Shown here: positions 1-11,100 of the stretch, piece by piece
Layout: each line of letters begins with the position of its first letter
How positions within the stretch are numbered: the stretch's first letter is position 1
From: Syncephalis fuscata
Taxonomy: Eukaryota; Zoopagomycota; Zoopagomycetes; Zoopagales; Piptocephalidaceae
Direction: 5' to 3'
Assembly (NCBI GenBank): GCA_025786725.1
Contig: JAHLTZ010000014.1
Location: forward strand, 248,001-312,000
Length of the DNA: 64,000 nt
Made by a program: the position numbers and the translations under genes
Notes under the pieces: model-generated
Told to the model about the DNA's origin: nothing
The model's input: the letters and a program-made list of their open reading frames with translations, nothing else
Databases searched by the model: none

Positions 1-1
1 A

Positions 2-1363
2 AATGCACCGGCAACATTTCAACGATTAATGGATCAGGTATACTCAGGTTTACTTTGGGTGTCAGTATTTGTATATCTTGATGACATACAAGTATTTGCA
101 TCTACATTCGATGAACATTTAACACGGCTTAAGGAAGCATTTGAAAGGTTGCGAATAGCTGGACTTAAATTAAAACTAACAAAATGTACATTTGGTCAAA
201 GAGAAATTGCATTTTTAGGATATAAGACTGGCAAAGATGGCCTAAAAGTTGATGAAGCTAAAGTACAGGCCGTAGCAAAGTGCCGTGCACCTAAAAACGT
301 TACCGAATTACGTTCGTTCCATGGATTAGCTTCATATTATCGCCGATTCGTTTCTAATTTCGCTAAGTTAACTGCTCCATTAAGACTGCTATTACAGAAA
401 GATGAAGATTGGAATTGGACTTCATCGCAACAAACGTCATTCGATTCTATTAAACAAGCACTAATTAATGCACCTGTTTTGATTTATCCAGACTTCAAAC
501 GACCTTTTATTATAGAAGTCGATGCCTCATACGACGGACTCGGCGCCGTATTATCACAATGTGATAATAAAGAAGAACACCCAATTGCATATGCTAGTCG
601 ATCAACACGACCAGAAGAAAGAAATCTAGCTACAGCAACAGAATTGGAAGCAGCAGCAGTAATATGGGCGTTAGAGAAATATCGACACTACGTACTTAGT
701 AATGAAGTTATAATTAGAACCGACCACCGTGCACTAGAATTTATCGCTAACAATCAACCAGTTAATCGTAAATTCGCCAGATGGGCTTTCCAAGTCGCCG
801 AATTTAGACCAACTATTGTCTATAAGAAAGGAACTCATAATCGTAATGCAGATGCATTATCACGTCCACCTTTTGTAGATAATACTCAAGATGTGTTTAC
901 AGTGACCGAAACACACGCTGTCGCTTTACTGTTATACAAACGACTATCCGACAAAGCAACAGCACCTACACGCGCCACTCAACATTCCGTGGGTTATGAT
1001 TTAAGTTCAGCAACTGATTGTACTATTCAGCCAAGTCAGCGCGTCAGAATACCTCTTGACTTAGCAATTGAATTTACTAACGGTTACATGGGTGACATTC
1101 GTTCTCGTAGCGGACGTGCTTTTAAAGAAGGACTAATTGTTATTACAGGTACTATTGACCCCGATTACAGAGGTAACATTTATGTTGTATTATGCAACAT
1201 TAGTGATACGCCAGTCACCATAAAAACTGGCGAAAGAATAGCACAACTAGTGCTAACACCTGTCGTTACGCCAACGGCAAAAGAAATTCACCAATTATCT
1301 AATACTCAACGAGGTAATAACGGTTTTGGGTCCACCGGGCAAAACCCACTCGACATTAAGTAG
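2..1363 (+). CDS. Ty3/Gypsy-type pol fragment: RT, RNase H and dUTPase
   Basis: The frame is already open at the window edge, so the protein is truncated at its N-terminus. It starts inside reverse transcriptase with NAPATFQRLM and continues to the YLDD catalytic box near nt 77-88. The connection region has the typical YYRRFVSNFAKLTAPL. RNase H follows with its acidic residues visible in EVDAS, TATELEAAAV, RTDHRAL and NADALSR (about nt 515-870). The last third (about nt 960-1345) is a trimeric-type dUTPase with all five motifs: VGYDLSSA, RSRSG, GTIDPDYRG, GERIAQLVL and RGNNGFGSTG. dUTPase hydrolyses dUTP and would limit uracil in the cDNA. The ORF closes with TAG at 1361, followed in the same frame by TCT, TAA and the ATG of the integrase ORF. 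No frameshift or internal stop is present, so the copy looks recent. The order RT-RH-dUTPase-IN is seen directly; function is inferred from the families. Confidence 0.93.
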   Translation, partial: NAPATFQRLMDQVYSGLLWVSVFVYLDDIQVFASTFDEHLTRLKEAFERLRIAGLKLKLTKCTFGQREIAFLGYKTGKDGLKVDEAKVQAVAKCRAPKNVTELRSFHGLASYYRRFVSNFAKLTAPLRLLLQKDEDWNWTSSQQTSFDSIKQALINAPVLIYPDFKRPFIIEVDASYDGLGAVLSQCDNKEEHPIAYASRSTRPEERNLATATELEAAAVIWALEKYRHYVLSNEVIIRTDHRALEFIANNQPVNRKFARWAFQVAEFRPTIVYKKGTHNRNADALSRPPFVDNTQDVFTVTETHAVALLLYKRLSDKATAPTRATQHSVGYDLSSATDCTIQPSQRVRIPLDLAIEFTNGYMGDIRSRSGRAFKEGLIVITGTIDPDYRGNIYVVLCNISDTPVTIKTGERIAQLVLTPVVTPTAKEIHQLSNTQRGNNGFGSTGQNPLDIK

Positions 1364-1369
1364 TCTTAA

Positions 1370-2701
1370 ATGGAAGACGAGCTCTACGAACAGCTTGTCA
1401 GATATTTACGACATAATGAACGCCCTACTAATATTACTAACCACAACTATAATCAATTTAAAGAAACAACAAAAAATTATATTCTTAGCAGTAACAACAC
1501 TTTATTTTATCTATCATCTAAACACAATCGCCCTCCTCTACGCGTCGTCCCCTTTAAAGAGGCACGACATATTTTACATTTACATCACGACAAAGCTAGA
1601 CACTTTGCGTACCAATCAACTTTAACTAGTATTAATCATAAGTATTTTTGGCCTGGCATGGAAAATGATATTCAGGCCTATGTTCGCGGATGCACTGCCT
1701 GTCAGCAACGTGCCCGACCACAACGTGTCCAACCCATGCGACCAATACCAGTGGTTGCACCATTTCATCGATTTGGTATCGATCTAATGACTTTACCACG
1801 TAGCAAATCCGGAAAAAGGTATATTATTGTAGCAATCGACTATCTAACTAAGTGGATAGAAACACGATCTTTAAAGCTTAAAACAGCTTCTAAGGTTGCA
1901 CAATTTATCGAAGAACAATTATTTCAGCGCTTTGGACTGCCAGCCGAGTTATTAACCGACCATGGTAAAGAATTTGCTGGAGCAGTCAATGACTTGTTGG
2001 ACAAATACAATATACCACACGTCCATTCTAGTCCGTATCATCCACAAACTAATGGCTTAGTCGAACGAGTAAATCGCACTTTGAAAGAAATGTTAGCTAA
2101 GTACGTTACTCAAAAACCATCAACCACCTACTGGTGTCAAGTACTATCGCAAGTTACGCATATGTACAACATACGTAAACAAGATACTACTGGATACTCG
2201 CCCTTCGAATTGTTATTCGGTGTACCAGCTCGTACTATCGCCGAAAGCACTTACCCGACTTATATGGTAGCTATTGAACAAGATGAAAAGACTAACATAA
2301 TATCATCATGGGCACGATTGGAAGGAGTAGAATTAAAACGACAACTCGCCAAACAACGCCAACAACAGTCTCAACTACGTTCAGTACAACGTCACCAGCA
2401 AAAGCTACCTAAGCAGCCAAAAGCAGAAAATATTCTCACTATTGGTAAGTTTGCTTGGATTCGAAAAAGTGAAGAAGATGCACGGCTGGACCACGCATTA
2501 AATGTACGCTGGCGCGGTCCCTTCTTGATTGTCGATGATTACAACAATGGTACTTTTATGTTGGAAACTAAAGGTAAAGATAGTGCCAGACCATTTGAAA
2601 TAGTACACCGCGACCGACTTCGTCCTTTCTTTCCTTCATGGCCGAATGTGAGGACCCATTCTAGTCTGGTGCAGGGGAATGTTACTATTTCACCAGTATA
2701 A
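1370..2701 (+). CDS. Retrotransposon integrase
   Basis: This 443-residue integrase inserts element cDNA into the host genome. The N-terminal zinc finger (HHCC type) is visible as HLHHDKARH followed by CTACQQ. The catalytic core follows: the first Asp in FGIDLM, the second in LLTDHGKEF, and the Glu in HPQTNGLVERVNRTLKEML. A C-terminal segment with VRWRGPFLIVDDY and HRDRLRPF resembles the SH3-like or GPY/F module of Ty3/Gypsy integrases; no chromodomain is evident. The ATG abuts the TAA that ends the upstream frame (TAAATG) and is in the same frame as pol, so expression could need reinitiation, readthrough or a separate RNA. The last codons run into the predicted 3' LTR, which begins at 2680. 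The ORF is intact. Confidence 0.93.
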   Translation: MEDELYEQLVRYLRHNERPTNITNHNYNQFKETTKNYILSSNNTLFYLSSKHNRPPLRVVPFKEARHILHLHHDKARHFAYQSTLTSINHKYFWPGMENDIQAYVRGCTACQQRARPQRVQPMRPIPVVAPFHRFGIDLMTLPRSKSGKRYIIVAIDYLTKWIETRSLKLKTASKVAQFIEEQLFQRFGLPAELLTDHGKEFAGAVNDLLDKYNIPHVHSSPYHPQTNGLVERVNRTLKEMLAKYVTQKPSTTYWCQVLSQVTHMYNIRKQDTTGYSPFELLFGVPARTIAESTYPTYMVAIEQDEKTNIISSWARLEGVELKRQLAKQRQQQSQLRSVQRHQQKLPKQPKAENILTIGKFAWIRKSEEDARLDHALNVRWRGPFLIVDDYNNGTFMLETKGKDSARPFEIVHRDRLRPFFPSWPNVRTHSSLVQGNVTISPV

Positions 2702-3344
2702 TTGTGGTGTAAGTTGCGTTATTTACCATATTTGGTAGAAAACTTAATTAGCAATAACTTCATCACGTGACTATTCCCATTTCTGGTAATAGTCAGGGTC
2801 CTAGTAAAAGATGGCCATTCTTTCGGTTAAGACACGACGATCCCAACACTACAATCGTTTCTAACTCTTGGCAAGAAACACAGCGCCTATAAATACTTGC
2901 AATTCACGGCTCCATACTACTTATTACAGTAAAAACTAGCCCCATATTGCCGGAAGAAGAAATTGAACAGACAAGTTGTTCAAGTTCTTCCTTCATAATA
3001 TCCAAGACCATTTGCTATAAAATGGCAGCCATATTTTTAATCTTAATAAAAATTATCTTATCTTGGTTTAAATTCTTTTTTATTTTATTTGAATTTTGAA
3101 CCTTTTGATCATTTCAGTCTTGCAGTGATTGCTAGACTGAACTGATCCTTTTATCTAAGCTAACAATATTCTAGTCATTTATTCTACTTCTGTAGAAATT
3201 ATTAATTAAAGGTTGACAATCTTTATTAATAAAAACAATTAAGTAAGTCTTATATAACATTAATTACTAACATTATAGGTCACTCAAGACCAAGCATAAT
3301 ATTAGTAATCTGCTTATTATTCTACTCTTAGTGGAATAGTAACA
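2680..3344 (+). repeat. Predicted 3' LTR of the retrotransposon
   Basis: A purine-rich tract (GCAGGGGAA, 2671-2679) precedes TGTTACTATT at 2680-2689. The exact inverse complement, AATAGTAACA, occurs at 3335-3344, giving a 665-bp unit with 10-bp perfect terminal inverted repeats and TG...CA ends. Inside are a TATA-like TATAAATA near 2889 and AATAAA-type signals near 3042. The 5' LTR lies outside the window, so neither identity between LTRs nor the target duplication can be checked. Confidence 0.75.
2888..2895 (+). promoter_or_regulatory. TATA-like box in the LTR
   Basis: TATAAATA lies about 210 bp into the predicted LTR, where the U3 promoter of an LTR element is expected. Its assignment depends on the LTR boundaries being right. 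Confidence 0.4.
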
Positions 3345-4813
3345 ACGTGATAAAAATGATTTTACAAGTATGCAGTTATTTACGTTTTTATCTGCAGTAG
3401 CAGGCAACAAATAAACTTTGAATAATCACTGATTTATACCCATTTGTTTCAACTTGATACTGGTATTTAAAACCTAACGTCATAACTAAGTCCTATCCAT
3501 TTTTGCATTGGTGTAACTTTTATCAAAACTGGTAATTTCGATGTGTGTATCCATTATGAATAGCAAGGATTACAGTAAAATAGATAAATCAAATGCTATA
3601 AGACCCCATGACGTTTAACAGCTAGATGCTTGATAGCATTGATAGAGGTGGTGGGCTGTAAGCTGATACATCATATGTTGGCTTATAGTCGATGGAACGC
3701 AATAATGTGTTTATACATATTGTTCATAAAAACATAACATACGACAAACGTGTAACATTTTATACCAACAAAGCCAAAGAACGCAATGTAAGAAGGTAAA
3801 TATTGTTAAACTTTAGTTTACAGTCAAGTATCAAGTATAAGTAGGAAAGTGGCTATGTATATTAAATATATGAGCTGATTTATAGGCACAAAGTGATATA
3901 TTTTATTTTTCATTAGTACTATTTGCTCTGCATTAACATATTAGAATATTGCAATTAGTTGCATTAGATACAGCTACATTTGTGCTGCCCATTTTAACAA
4001 TAATACTAGTAGTCTATTAGTCAGTTATTTTATTTATGTATATTAGTATTATTAAATTAATAAATGTGTGCTGTGTGTATTTTATTTTATATTCAATTTT
4101 ATGTGCATTGATATTGATTGTTTGCTTGGTGGTCAAATGACTGACATTTAATAACATTTAATTTATTGAACATGGTGGCGGGTGGTGAATGGCATCAAAG
4201 TTTAAAATACTTATCATGATAGATTATTATCCAGTATGCATATATCCACCATTTACTTATATCATTTAACAATATAGTAGACACATTCTTTTCGCTATAA
4301 AACCAACAGTTTTTATTCATTTCGTTGATACATATATATATACTATAATTTTAATACAATTATTTATTCATTTTTTCTCTAATTTGCTTTGTTTTACATC
4401 AATGTATATTATAATATCTATGCTTATTTATTAAGGCTGTTTGTTCTTCTTTAGTTGCGTTTTCAACAAAGTTTGACTTGTTCGTTTTTTATTCTATTTT
4501 CTATGCATATATGAGCCGTTGCTATTTAGCCCATTTTGATTTTTTGTTTTAGAATCATTTTGCTATCACGTGAATAGGCATTAGCAGCCATCAGGTCTTA
4601 CTTTAATTGGTAGAGGTATGGAATTCTACCGCCTTGGCCGAACAATAAACACAACGCTTGCGTTTTATTCTTTTTAATCCCTTCCTTGTTCGTTCGTTAT
4701 TAGATATCCAGACTCCGGTTGGAACAAGGAGTTGGTTCATTTCCAAAGCTCATTTTCAAACTTTCTTTTCAAACATTGCATTATTAAGAATTACAAGCAT
4801 TCATTATATTAGC
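3345..4813. other. AT-rich intergenic region between LTR element and CREST gene
   Basis: No supported gene. The stretch is strongly AT-rich and holds one copy of dispersed repeat family 1 at about 4121-4249. An open frame from 4658 into the next gene lacks an ATG before 4814. Confidence 0.6.
4121..4249 (+). repeat. Dispersed repeat family 1, copy A
   Basis: Contains GGTCAAATGACT, TTTAATAACATTTAAT, ATTGAACATGGTGGCGGGTG, AATGGCATCAAA, ATACTTATCATGATAGATT and TATCCAGTATGCATATATCC in this order. The same ordered blocks recur near 12890, 23055, 40821 and, reversed, 48905. The function is unknown; it is probably an old non-coding mobile element. Confidence 0.7.
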
Positions 4814-5778
4814 ATGTCTTCATTTGCTATTTGGTCAGCGGTCACAACCAGTTGGCTTACATTTCCAGCTTTAGCAAGTGGCGACAAAAACTCCAATAAG
4901 CATGATGGCTGCCAAAGACGCGCTTGCGTAACCGGCCAGACTGCAGCTCTTAACAATGTAGGTGATATCGTAAACAAGTTATTGACAAGCGGTCATTAAT
5001 GTTAGCTATATACTAAAAAAAAACAGCGCAACAATCCAACAGACACGATAATCCATGCCAATAGTGCCAAACTCCAGAACTTGAAAGAAGAGGTACCGCT
5101 TTGGGATAAATTATGGTCGCCTGCTACGGTAGTGACTATGGAACGCAAGTACGCGGTTTGCCCTTGTGTTGGTAGGTATTGTGTTCGCTTGTGTATAATC
5201 CCAAATTAAATATTTGTACAGCGGAGTTTTGGTGCTCCATCACATCGATTGCTTTTGCTTCACCAATTCTAATTTACCTATTTGTTCCCTATAATTTAAT
5301 CTCATGGCAAATTCACGTTTGCTGCATATTTGGCATTTTATCCGCATCCGCCAGCACAATATACCATTGGACTCTTTTTAAGCTGTTTTCTTCGTTGGAT
5401 GCAGCCATTGCCTGCACAACTATGCATGTATTTATGCTATTGGTGCTTGGTGAATGCTATCCATACCAGTCTTGGATAAGAAGCTCTAGCTTTTGGATAT
5501 CAAATGTCGTTTTGGTGCTTGCCTACATCCTGCATCGGTGGGAAAATACGGCCAAGCCTGCAGTGCAAGTAATATCGTTCTCAGCTACGTTATTTAGCTG
5601 GGGCTTGATGCAGCTGGAAGAATGGTATGCTTTGGTGTTTGGCTGGCTAGGAATTATTTGCTTTCTAGTCGACCGTAAAAACATGGTAGCAGCGCATTCT
5701 ATCTGGCATATTGGCGGCGGCCTTTCGCTAGGTTTGGCTGCGTGGGCGGTAATTTACCGTCAAATAGCCGACAATTAA
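4814..5778 (+). CDS. CREST-superfamily membrane protein (DUF3522/TMEM8-like)
   Basis: Three exons are inferred: 4814-4957, 5027-5171 and 5222-5778. The introns are 69 bp (GTAGGT...TACTAA...CAG) and 50 bp (GTAGGT...ACAG). Joined, they give 281 residues with no frame conflict. The N-terminus is signal-peptide-like and is followed by a short cysteine-containing luminal segment. The rest has about six or seven hydrophobic helices. Features of the CREST superfamily (alkaline ceramidase, PAQR, Per1, TMEM8) are visible: a Ser/His in SASASTIYH, an Asp in SSLDAAIACTTMH, and a C-terminal HxxxH in AAHSIWHIGG. These residues would form the predicted metal-dependent lipid-hydrolase site. The family best matching the layout is DUF3522/TMEM8. 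The substrate is unknown. An ATG-less open frame upstream to 4658 was not used. Confidence 0.72.
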
Positions 5779-5784
5779 CAATAC

Positions 5785-5928
5785 AATCACTCTTTTATTA
5801 ATTCGCTACTTTAGAATAATTCCCAATACTTTATAATTATATATATATGACCAACTTAATCACTCTTTTATTAATTCACTATTTTAAAATAATTTCGAAT
5901 ACTTTATAATTACATATATGACCAACTT
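5785..5928 (+). repeat. Two-copy tandem repeat of about 72 bp
   Basis: Units 5785-5857 and 5858-5928 both begin AATCACTCTTTTATTAATTC and end ATATGACCAACTT, with a few substitutions and a 2-bp length difference. It lies just after the stop of the CREST gene, so it falls in its 3' UTR or terminator region. Confidence 0.85.
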
Positions 5929-6573
5929 AATAAATGGCTAAACATTACATATATTATATTGATATTTATGTGCTAATTCATTTGTAAATAATATATTTTA
6001 AACAAATGCCTATTATTACTATAGCAAAATTATGCTTTATAATAAATTGCTTGTTTTTAACAATTTATTGAAATCACTACTTAATTACGTTCACCATTTT
6101 AAACATAGCTATAATTCAGCCATTGTTAAACTAAAAGGTTGCATAGTAATCTTGTTATTACATGCTTTGTTAGTAAGCAATAGCCAATTGTATGTAACTG
6201 TGTTACGTAAAGCAAGTGTGACATTATTCAATGGATTTGCAATTTATCTATAGTTTACCAAAGAAATACAGCCTTCCTTTGCGCCATTATAGCAATTCTA
6301 TTTTGGTAAACAATCTGCTTAATTAAGTAATTTAATATACCGGATTTTTAATTTATTTATTTACAGAAAAGACCACCTATATTTATATTTAGTTATTCAA
6401 TATCCGCTAATTAGGTACTATTCTTGTACCGAGCAAACCACCAAGCTTTTTTATACAAAAACAGTGTTGCAGAATCCTCAATTGACCTGATACGCTCATT
6501 ATTTTCCATTCTTCTTTTACTATCTCTTTGATAAACAACACCAGTGGCTTGTCAAAGAAATAGACCACTAACG
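5929..6573. other. Intergenic, promoter side of the secreted-protein gene
   Basis: AT-rich and without a convincing coding signal. A 73-codon open frame at 6032-6253 has low-complexity hydrophobic composition and no context support. Confidence 0.5.
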
Positions 6574-7707
6574 ATGATTAACACATCCAAAAGTGTCTCT
6601 GCTCTCGTTGTCGCCGCATTGATTTTAGTTTCAACATGCCAGGCTGCTACGATTCCAGCGGCAACTACGACAGATAGAGCAGAAGTGTTAACAAAAGCTC
6701 CCAAATCTATTGGATATGACCCAAGTATGCATTTATGTACATTTTACACGACCGCATTAACCATATGTTATAAATGTAGCAACAAATACATTTTATGGCT
6801 ACAAAATAGGCGTCAAGGATGCATTTGGTGATCCAGGACTTCAGTTTATTGACGATAAATCTTTAACTGCTGGTGCAAAGTCCATTCGTGCTATAAAAGA
6901 TGATGGTCACAAGTATCTTTTTAGATGCGCAGCACCCAAGGAACTCCAGATTAAATCAAGTGATACTGGGATTACTGACCGAAGACTGCAATTTCAAGAG
7001 GTATGTTGTCACAGCCCAAGAGCTCATGGCTAAACTAAATTGCATAATAGCAATGTGCTACCCGCTATTTCGATAAAGGCGATTACACGGCCCAAGAGGC
7101 AGCTGGCTGCCCAATGATCCATGCTCTCACAAACGATCCCAGTTGCTATGGCGACTTGGAACGAGATGCACCGATGAACCTCAGCCAAGCTGTCAACAAA
7201 TTCAAAACCAATCCTCAAGAATTTGAAGACATATTTGAACAAATCAAGAATGGTATGTTTTTATTAAATTATATATATACAATTAGTATTAATATCTCTA
7301 CTACCAGGCATTCAGATTATTGATAGCTTGAAATGGTATTACCATATAACGGACGAAAGTAAGTTAGCCTCACGACTATATCCCACTGCAATGTTCATTT
7401 TCTCGCAGATGTCATAGTTTATAAAGATAAAACCAAGTACAAGGTTCAGTTTACTCATGTTGAAAGTGCGGTACCTCGATCTGTGCTTCGCAACACGTAT
7501 AAGTCGTCGGCCTATAATGCATGGATCGAGAAACAAAACAAAGTCACTAGCGATTTGTATGAGCGGATCTATAAGTTGCTATATCCAAAGGATACGTCAC
7601 AAGAAACGGAACTCAAGGTTCAAAATGCTCTTAAATCGATTATATCAACAAATACTTCAAAAGTATTCGGGAAACTCAACAAATTAGCCAAGGCTGTAAA
7701 AGGTTAA
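6574..7707 (+). CDS. Unknown secreted protein, five exons
   Basis: Exons 6574-6724, 6780-7000, 7051-7252, 7308-7358 and 7409-7707 join in frame to 307 residues. All introns are 50-56 bp with GT...AG ends. The first ATG is followed by a clear signal peptide (hydrophobic VSALVVAALILVSTCQA, cleavage after QA). The mature part has a glycine- and aspartate-containing region encoded by exon 2, a segment with Cys residues (QCATRYF, AAGCPM, DPSCYGD) and a lysine-rich C-terminal region without Cys. There are no transmembrane segments after the signal. I do not recognise the family. The five-way frame agreement makes the gene itself convincing. The ATG at 6574 was chosen because it is the first in frame and starts the signal peptide. 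Confidence 0.75.
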
Positions 7708-8113
7708 CGCACCGTGTGCCAATTCTTGACTACAATGGCTTATGGCTTAGCAAATGTAGCATATTGCACCATCGGTTAATTGGCCAGTTTCCATTTACTT
7801 ATTTATAGTTTTATATAAATGATCGATTTCTGCTACTGTTTTAAAAGATTTATTGAATTGTTTATCGTGAAGAGAAATGAATAATTACAATTGCTAAATA
7901 CGGTGACGGTGAAAGAATATGAGAGAGATGCCAACAGCTAAAATAAAACATTTAATAGCAAAAATATAAGTAGACAACACTACTGTTTATTGATAATAAA
8001 TGAAATGGGTATTTGCGCTAACTATTGCGAATAACTGCGCGTCATCATCGGTATTCACTTATATGTTTAAGCGGGTTCAATAGCCCAAACATTTGATTGT
8101 GGTAGAATACTGT
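7708..8113. other. Short convergent intergenic region
   Basis: Lies between two convergent stop codons and would hold both 3' UTRs. No gene, repeat or structured RNA is recognised. Confidence 0.5.
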
Positions 8114-11100
8114 TTATTCGTCGCTACCATCTTCCTCTTCGTCGCTATCGAATATAATATCGACTTGTCCATCAACTGCAGTATCGATTATAAAAAAATC
8201 TATCAATTGGACTTCATTAATCGGCCCAAGTCGATGATCTTGAACAATTGGTTTAATCACAGTATCGGATGGCACAGGCGGTGTAAGTAGCAATTTGACA
8301 ACTCTGTAATGAAATACTAGATCAGTGAATGTAATAAAAATGAAACTGCTGACTTACTTTTCATTTGAAATAAATCCCTTAAAGTACTTGTTATAAACAT
8401 GCTTTAAATCGTCCATCTTTACTAAAGCCAAACGATTAACAAAATATTGCTCCTGCTCTTGTGGACTGGTAAAGCCCTGTAAATTTAGCAATTAGTAAAG
8501 CATCAAACAAATATAGACTAGTGCTTACTCTAAACGCATTATTAAGTGCGGCATTAATCACGCCACCACAGGTTGATCGCTTCGAAAACCATGCATACGC
8601 CACAGTAGATCGAGCTGCCTCCAGTGCATGAATATCACATACACTATCCCAATGAGTGTCCAGCTTTTCAAGCAGTTGCCAAAAAGCATTTAGTGCTTGG
8701 GCCGGATCTTGTGCTCTGAATACGGAATACACCAATTGGCCATGCCATGGGTGAAGACTAACATCGGCGCCATAAGCATATCCTTTACCGCGTACAGCTT
8801 CGTAGATAGGCCCGTCAGCACGAGAAAGCAGCTCACAAAAAACGTTTATGGCAAAATAGTCAACATGACGTGCGTCTTGCAAATCGTTCACCGGTGCAAG
8901 TACATCACAGGGAAGTATGCATGATAAATAGGACGCGGACAATGCCGGTAATGAAACAATGAGCAAACCTCCCGGTATAGCTAATTGTACATCGGTATCT
9001 ACTTGGTAAGGTGAACGTGGCATTGGAAATGGTCCTTGATTATCACTAAATGATACGTTGGTTGCTTGTTCCGATGATGGCGCTATTTTGTCCCAACTTG
9101 TAAAAAACTTTTGGTAAAGCTCATCATGGCTGGTTTCTGATGGTGTTGCAATTTGTAGAAATCCTCCTAGTTCAGACCGACTATCCTTCAAACTGTCGCT
9201 ATAATGCGTTGTTAGCAAATAAAGTCTAATGCTGTCCAATGCCGTTACAATCTCATCGATTCCTTCCGGTGTCTTTAAACGACCAAGTACGCCTTTAAGA
9301 AAAGCTCTTTGACGAAACAGACTAATACAAATGTCATTCTGGTTCGTGGTAATGCTCTTTTCTCCATATTGATTACCCGGTGCCGCTGATGTTGCTGAAT
9401 TGAATACTTTTGTCATGGTAGTACGTGCCATAATCGCTTGCATCATATTAGATCCTTCTCGTTGCAATTCACTAATGTCGCTTAATAAATTACGCGCAAT
9501 GGCACCAATACGTTCTGCATCAAATACCACACCAGCTAATGCGCCCAGTAACCAGCCCAGCATTTTGTTGTAGTTTTGAGGTGCACAGCTACCAGTTACT
9601 ACTAAATAATCTGATAGCCATGTTGTGCCAATTAACTGGTTTCCGTAGCCCACAGAAGCATCATGTGATACTAAATCGCGTGCCATGCCTGTTGCAACCT
9701 CACGATAATCCACAAGCTTGCTATCATCGACGGATACATCGATACCCGACATAACATCGTGAATTTTTACCGACGATTCAAACAACAATGACTGGAATAG
9801 TACAAGCCATGGCCGTAAATGCTGAGGCAGTACGGCAACTGGGAAGCCAATACTTAAATGAATAAATAGCGTGCTTGTTGAGACAAGTTGCATAGAGGCA
9901 AATGGTCTGGATGTAGCACTCATTTGGCTAATCTGCGCTGTTGACTCCAATTGCGGAACGTGAGCCACCAGTGGTGGTGGTGGCATTTTAGCAATCAGTT
10001 CTGAAGGTACATTGACTTGGTTTGCTTTGGTGGCGCGCTCTACTGTAGCTGCCAGTTGGGCTAAGCCTTCATCACCTAATTGATTTCTTTTTTCTTGTTC
10101 TTGTTGTAAAGACGTTTTTTCAAGCGTTTCGGCCAGTTTAGCATCCGGTATCATAATTACCTAATTTTGATTTAGATAGATAATAGATACTATTAAACGT
10201 GACTTACCTCAACCATTGGTGCATCAATTAGCCAACGTTTTAGTAGTGTCTTCCAATAAATTTCGTCTTCGTTTGTTAGCTCGTCTATAATATTGAATAC
10301 ATTTGCCTGTGACCCAATCTTTGGAATATCAATGATATTTTCATGATTTAAAAACGTTTGGGCCACTACGTCTTGTATCGTCCACTCCATTAATACTTCA
10401 TGAGGCGAATACTCCATTTCCTCGCACAACTTCTTTCGATGTCGCTCTATTGTGTCAGATATCTTTTGCTGACCAGTAAATCCTTCCTTTGCCACCTGAC
10501 ACAGTACTTGTTTGAATGCTTCATAAAACACACCATGTTCCAATAGCTTAGGTGGTGGCGTGTAGTCCTTTTCATCATTACTATCACTATTCGTTTCTTC
10601 ACCAATCTCCAATTCGTATGGAATACCACTAAATCCAATAACAAAATAGGGACGTGCATAACAATACAAGTGTGACCAAATGAAAGACGCCCATGGGCGT
10701 TCTTGCTCGGTGAATCGTTGTCGAAGAGGAGCCGCTGCTATATCTTCTAAGTAGCGAAACAATATTTGCAATGCCATACAAGTCTTTGCATCCGATAATG
10801 AAGGACCATGCCAACCTGAATTGATATTATTAACATTATTATTATTATTATTATTACTACTATTGCTAAATAAAACATACCATACGCAATGTCTCCAACA
10901 TCTTCCTCCACAGAAGCAAATTTTACAGCTTGTGACGTAATATCCTTAGTCAGAGTTTGATATTCTGCACAAAAGACAGGGGGTTGGTTTATAGCTTTCT
11001 TTGTACCTTGATTAATTGTATCGAGTATAATGTCGATTTCGGTTAATATTGAGCTGTCTAGATTTGCTCCAGCCAAAATTAATGTAAGCTGACCCGGTTG

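Noticed and set aside
4658-4813. Upstream extension of the CREST-family gene
   Set aside because: The frame is open but contains no ATG before 4814.
6032-6253. 73-codon hydrophobic frame
   Set aside because: Composition and context fit chance in AT-rich DNA.
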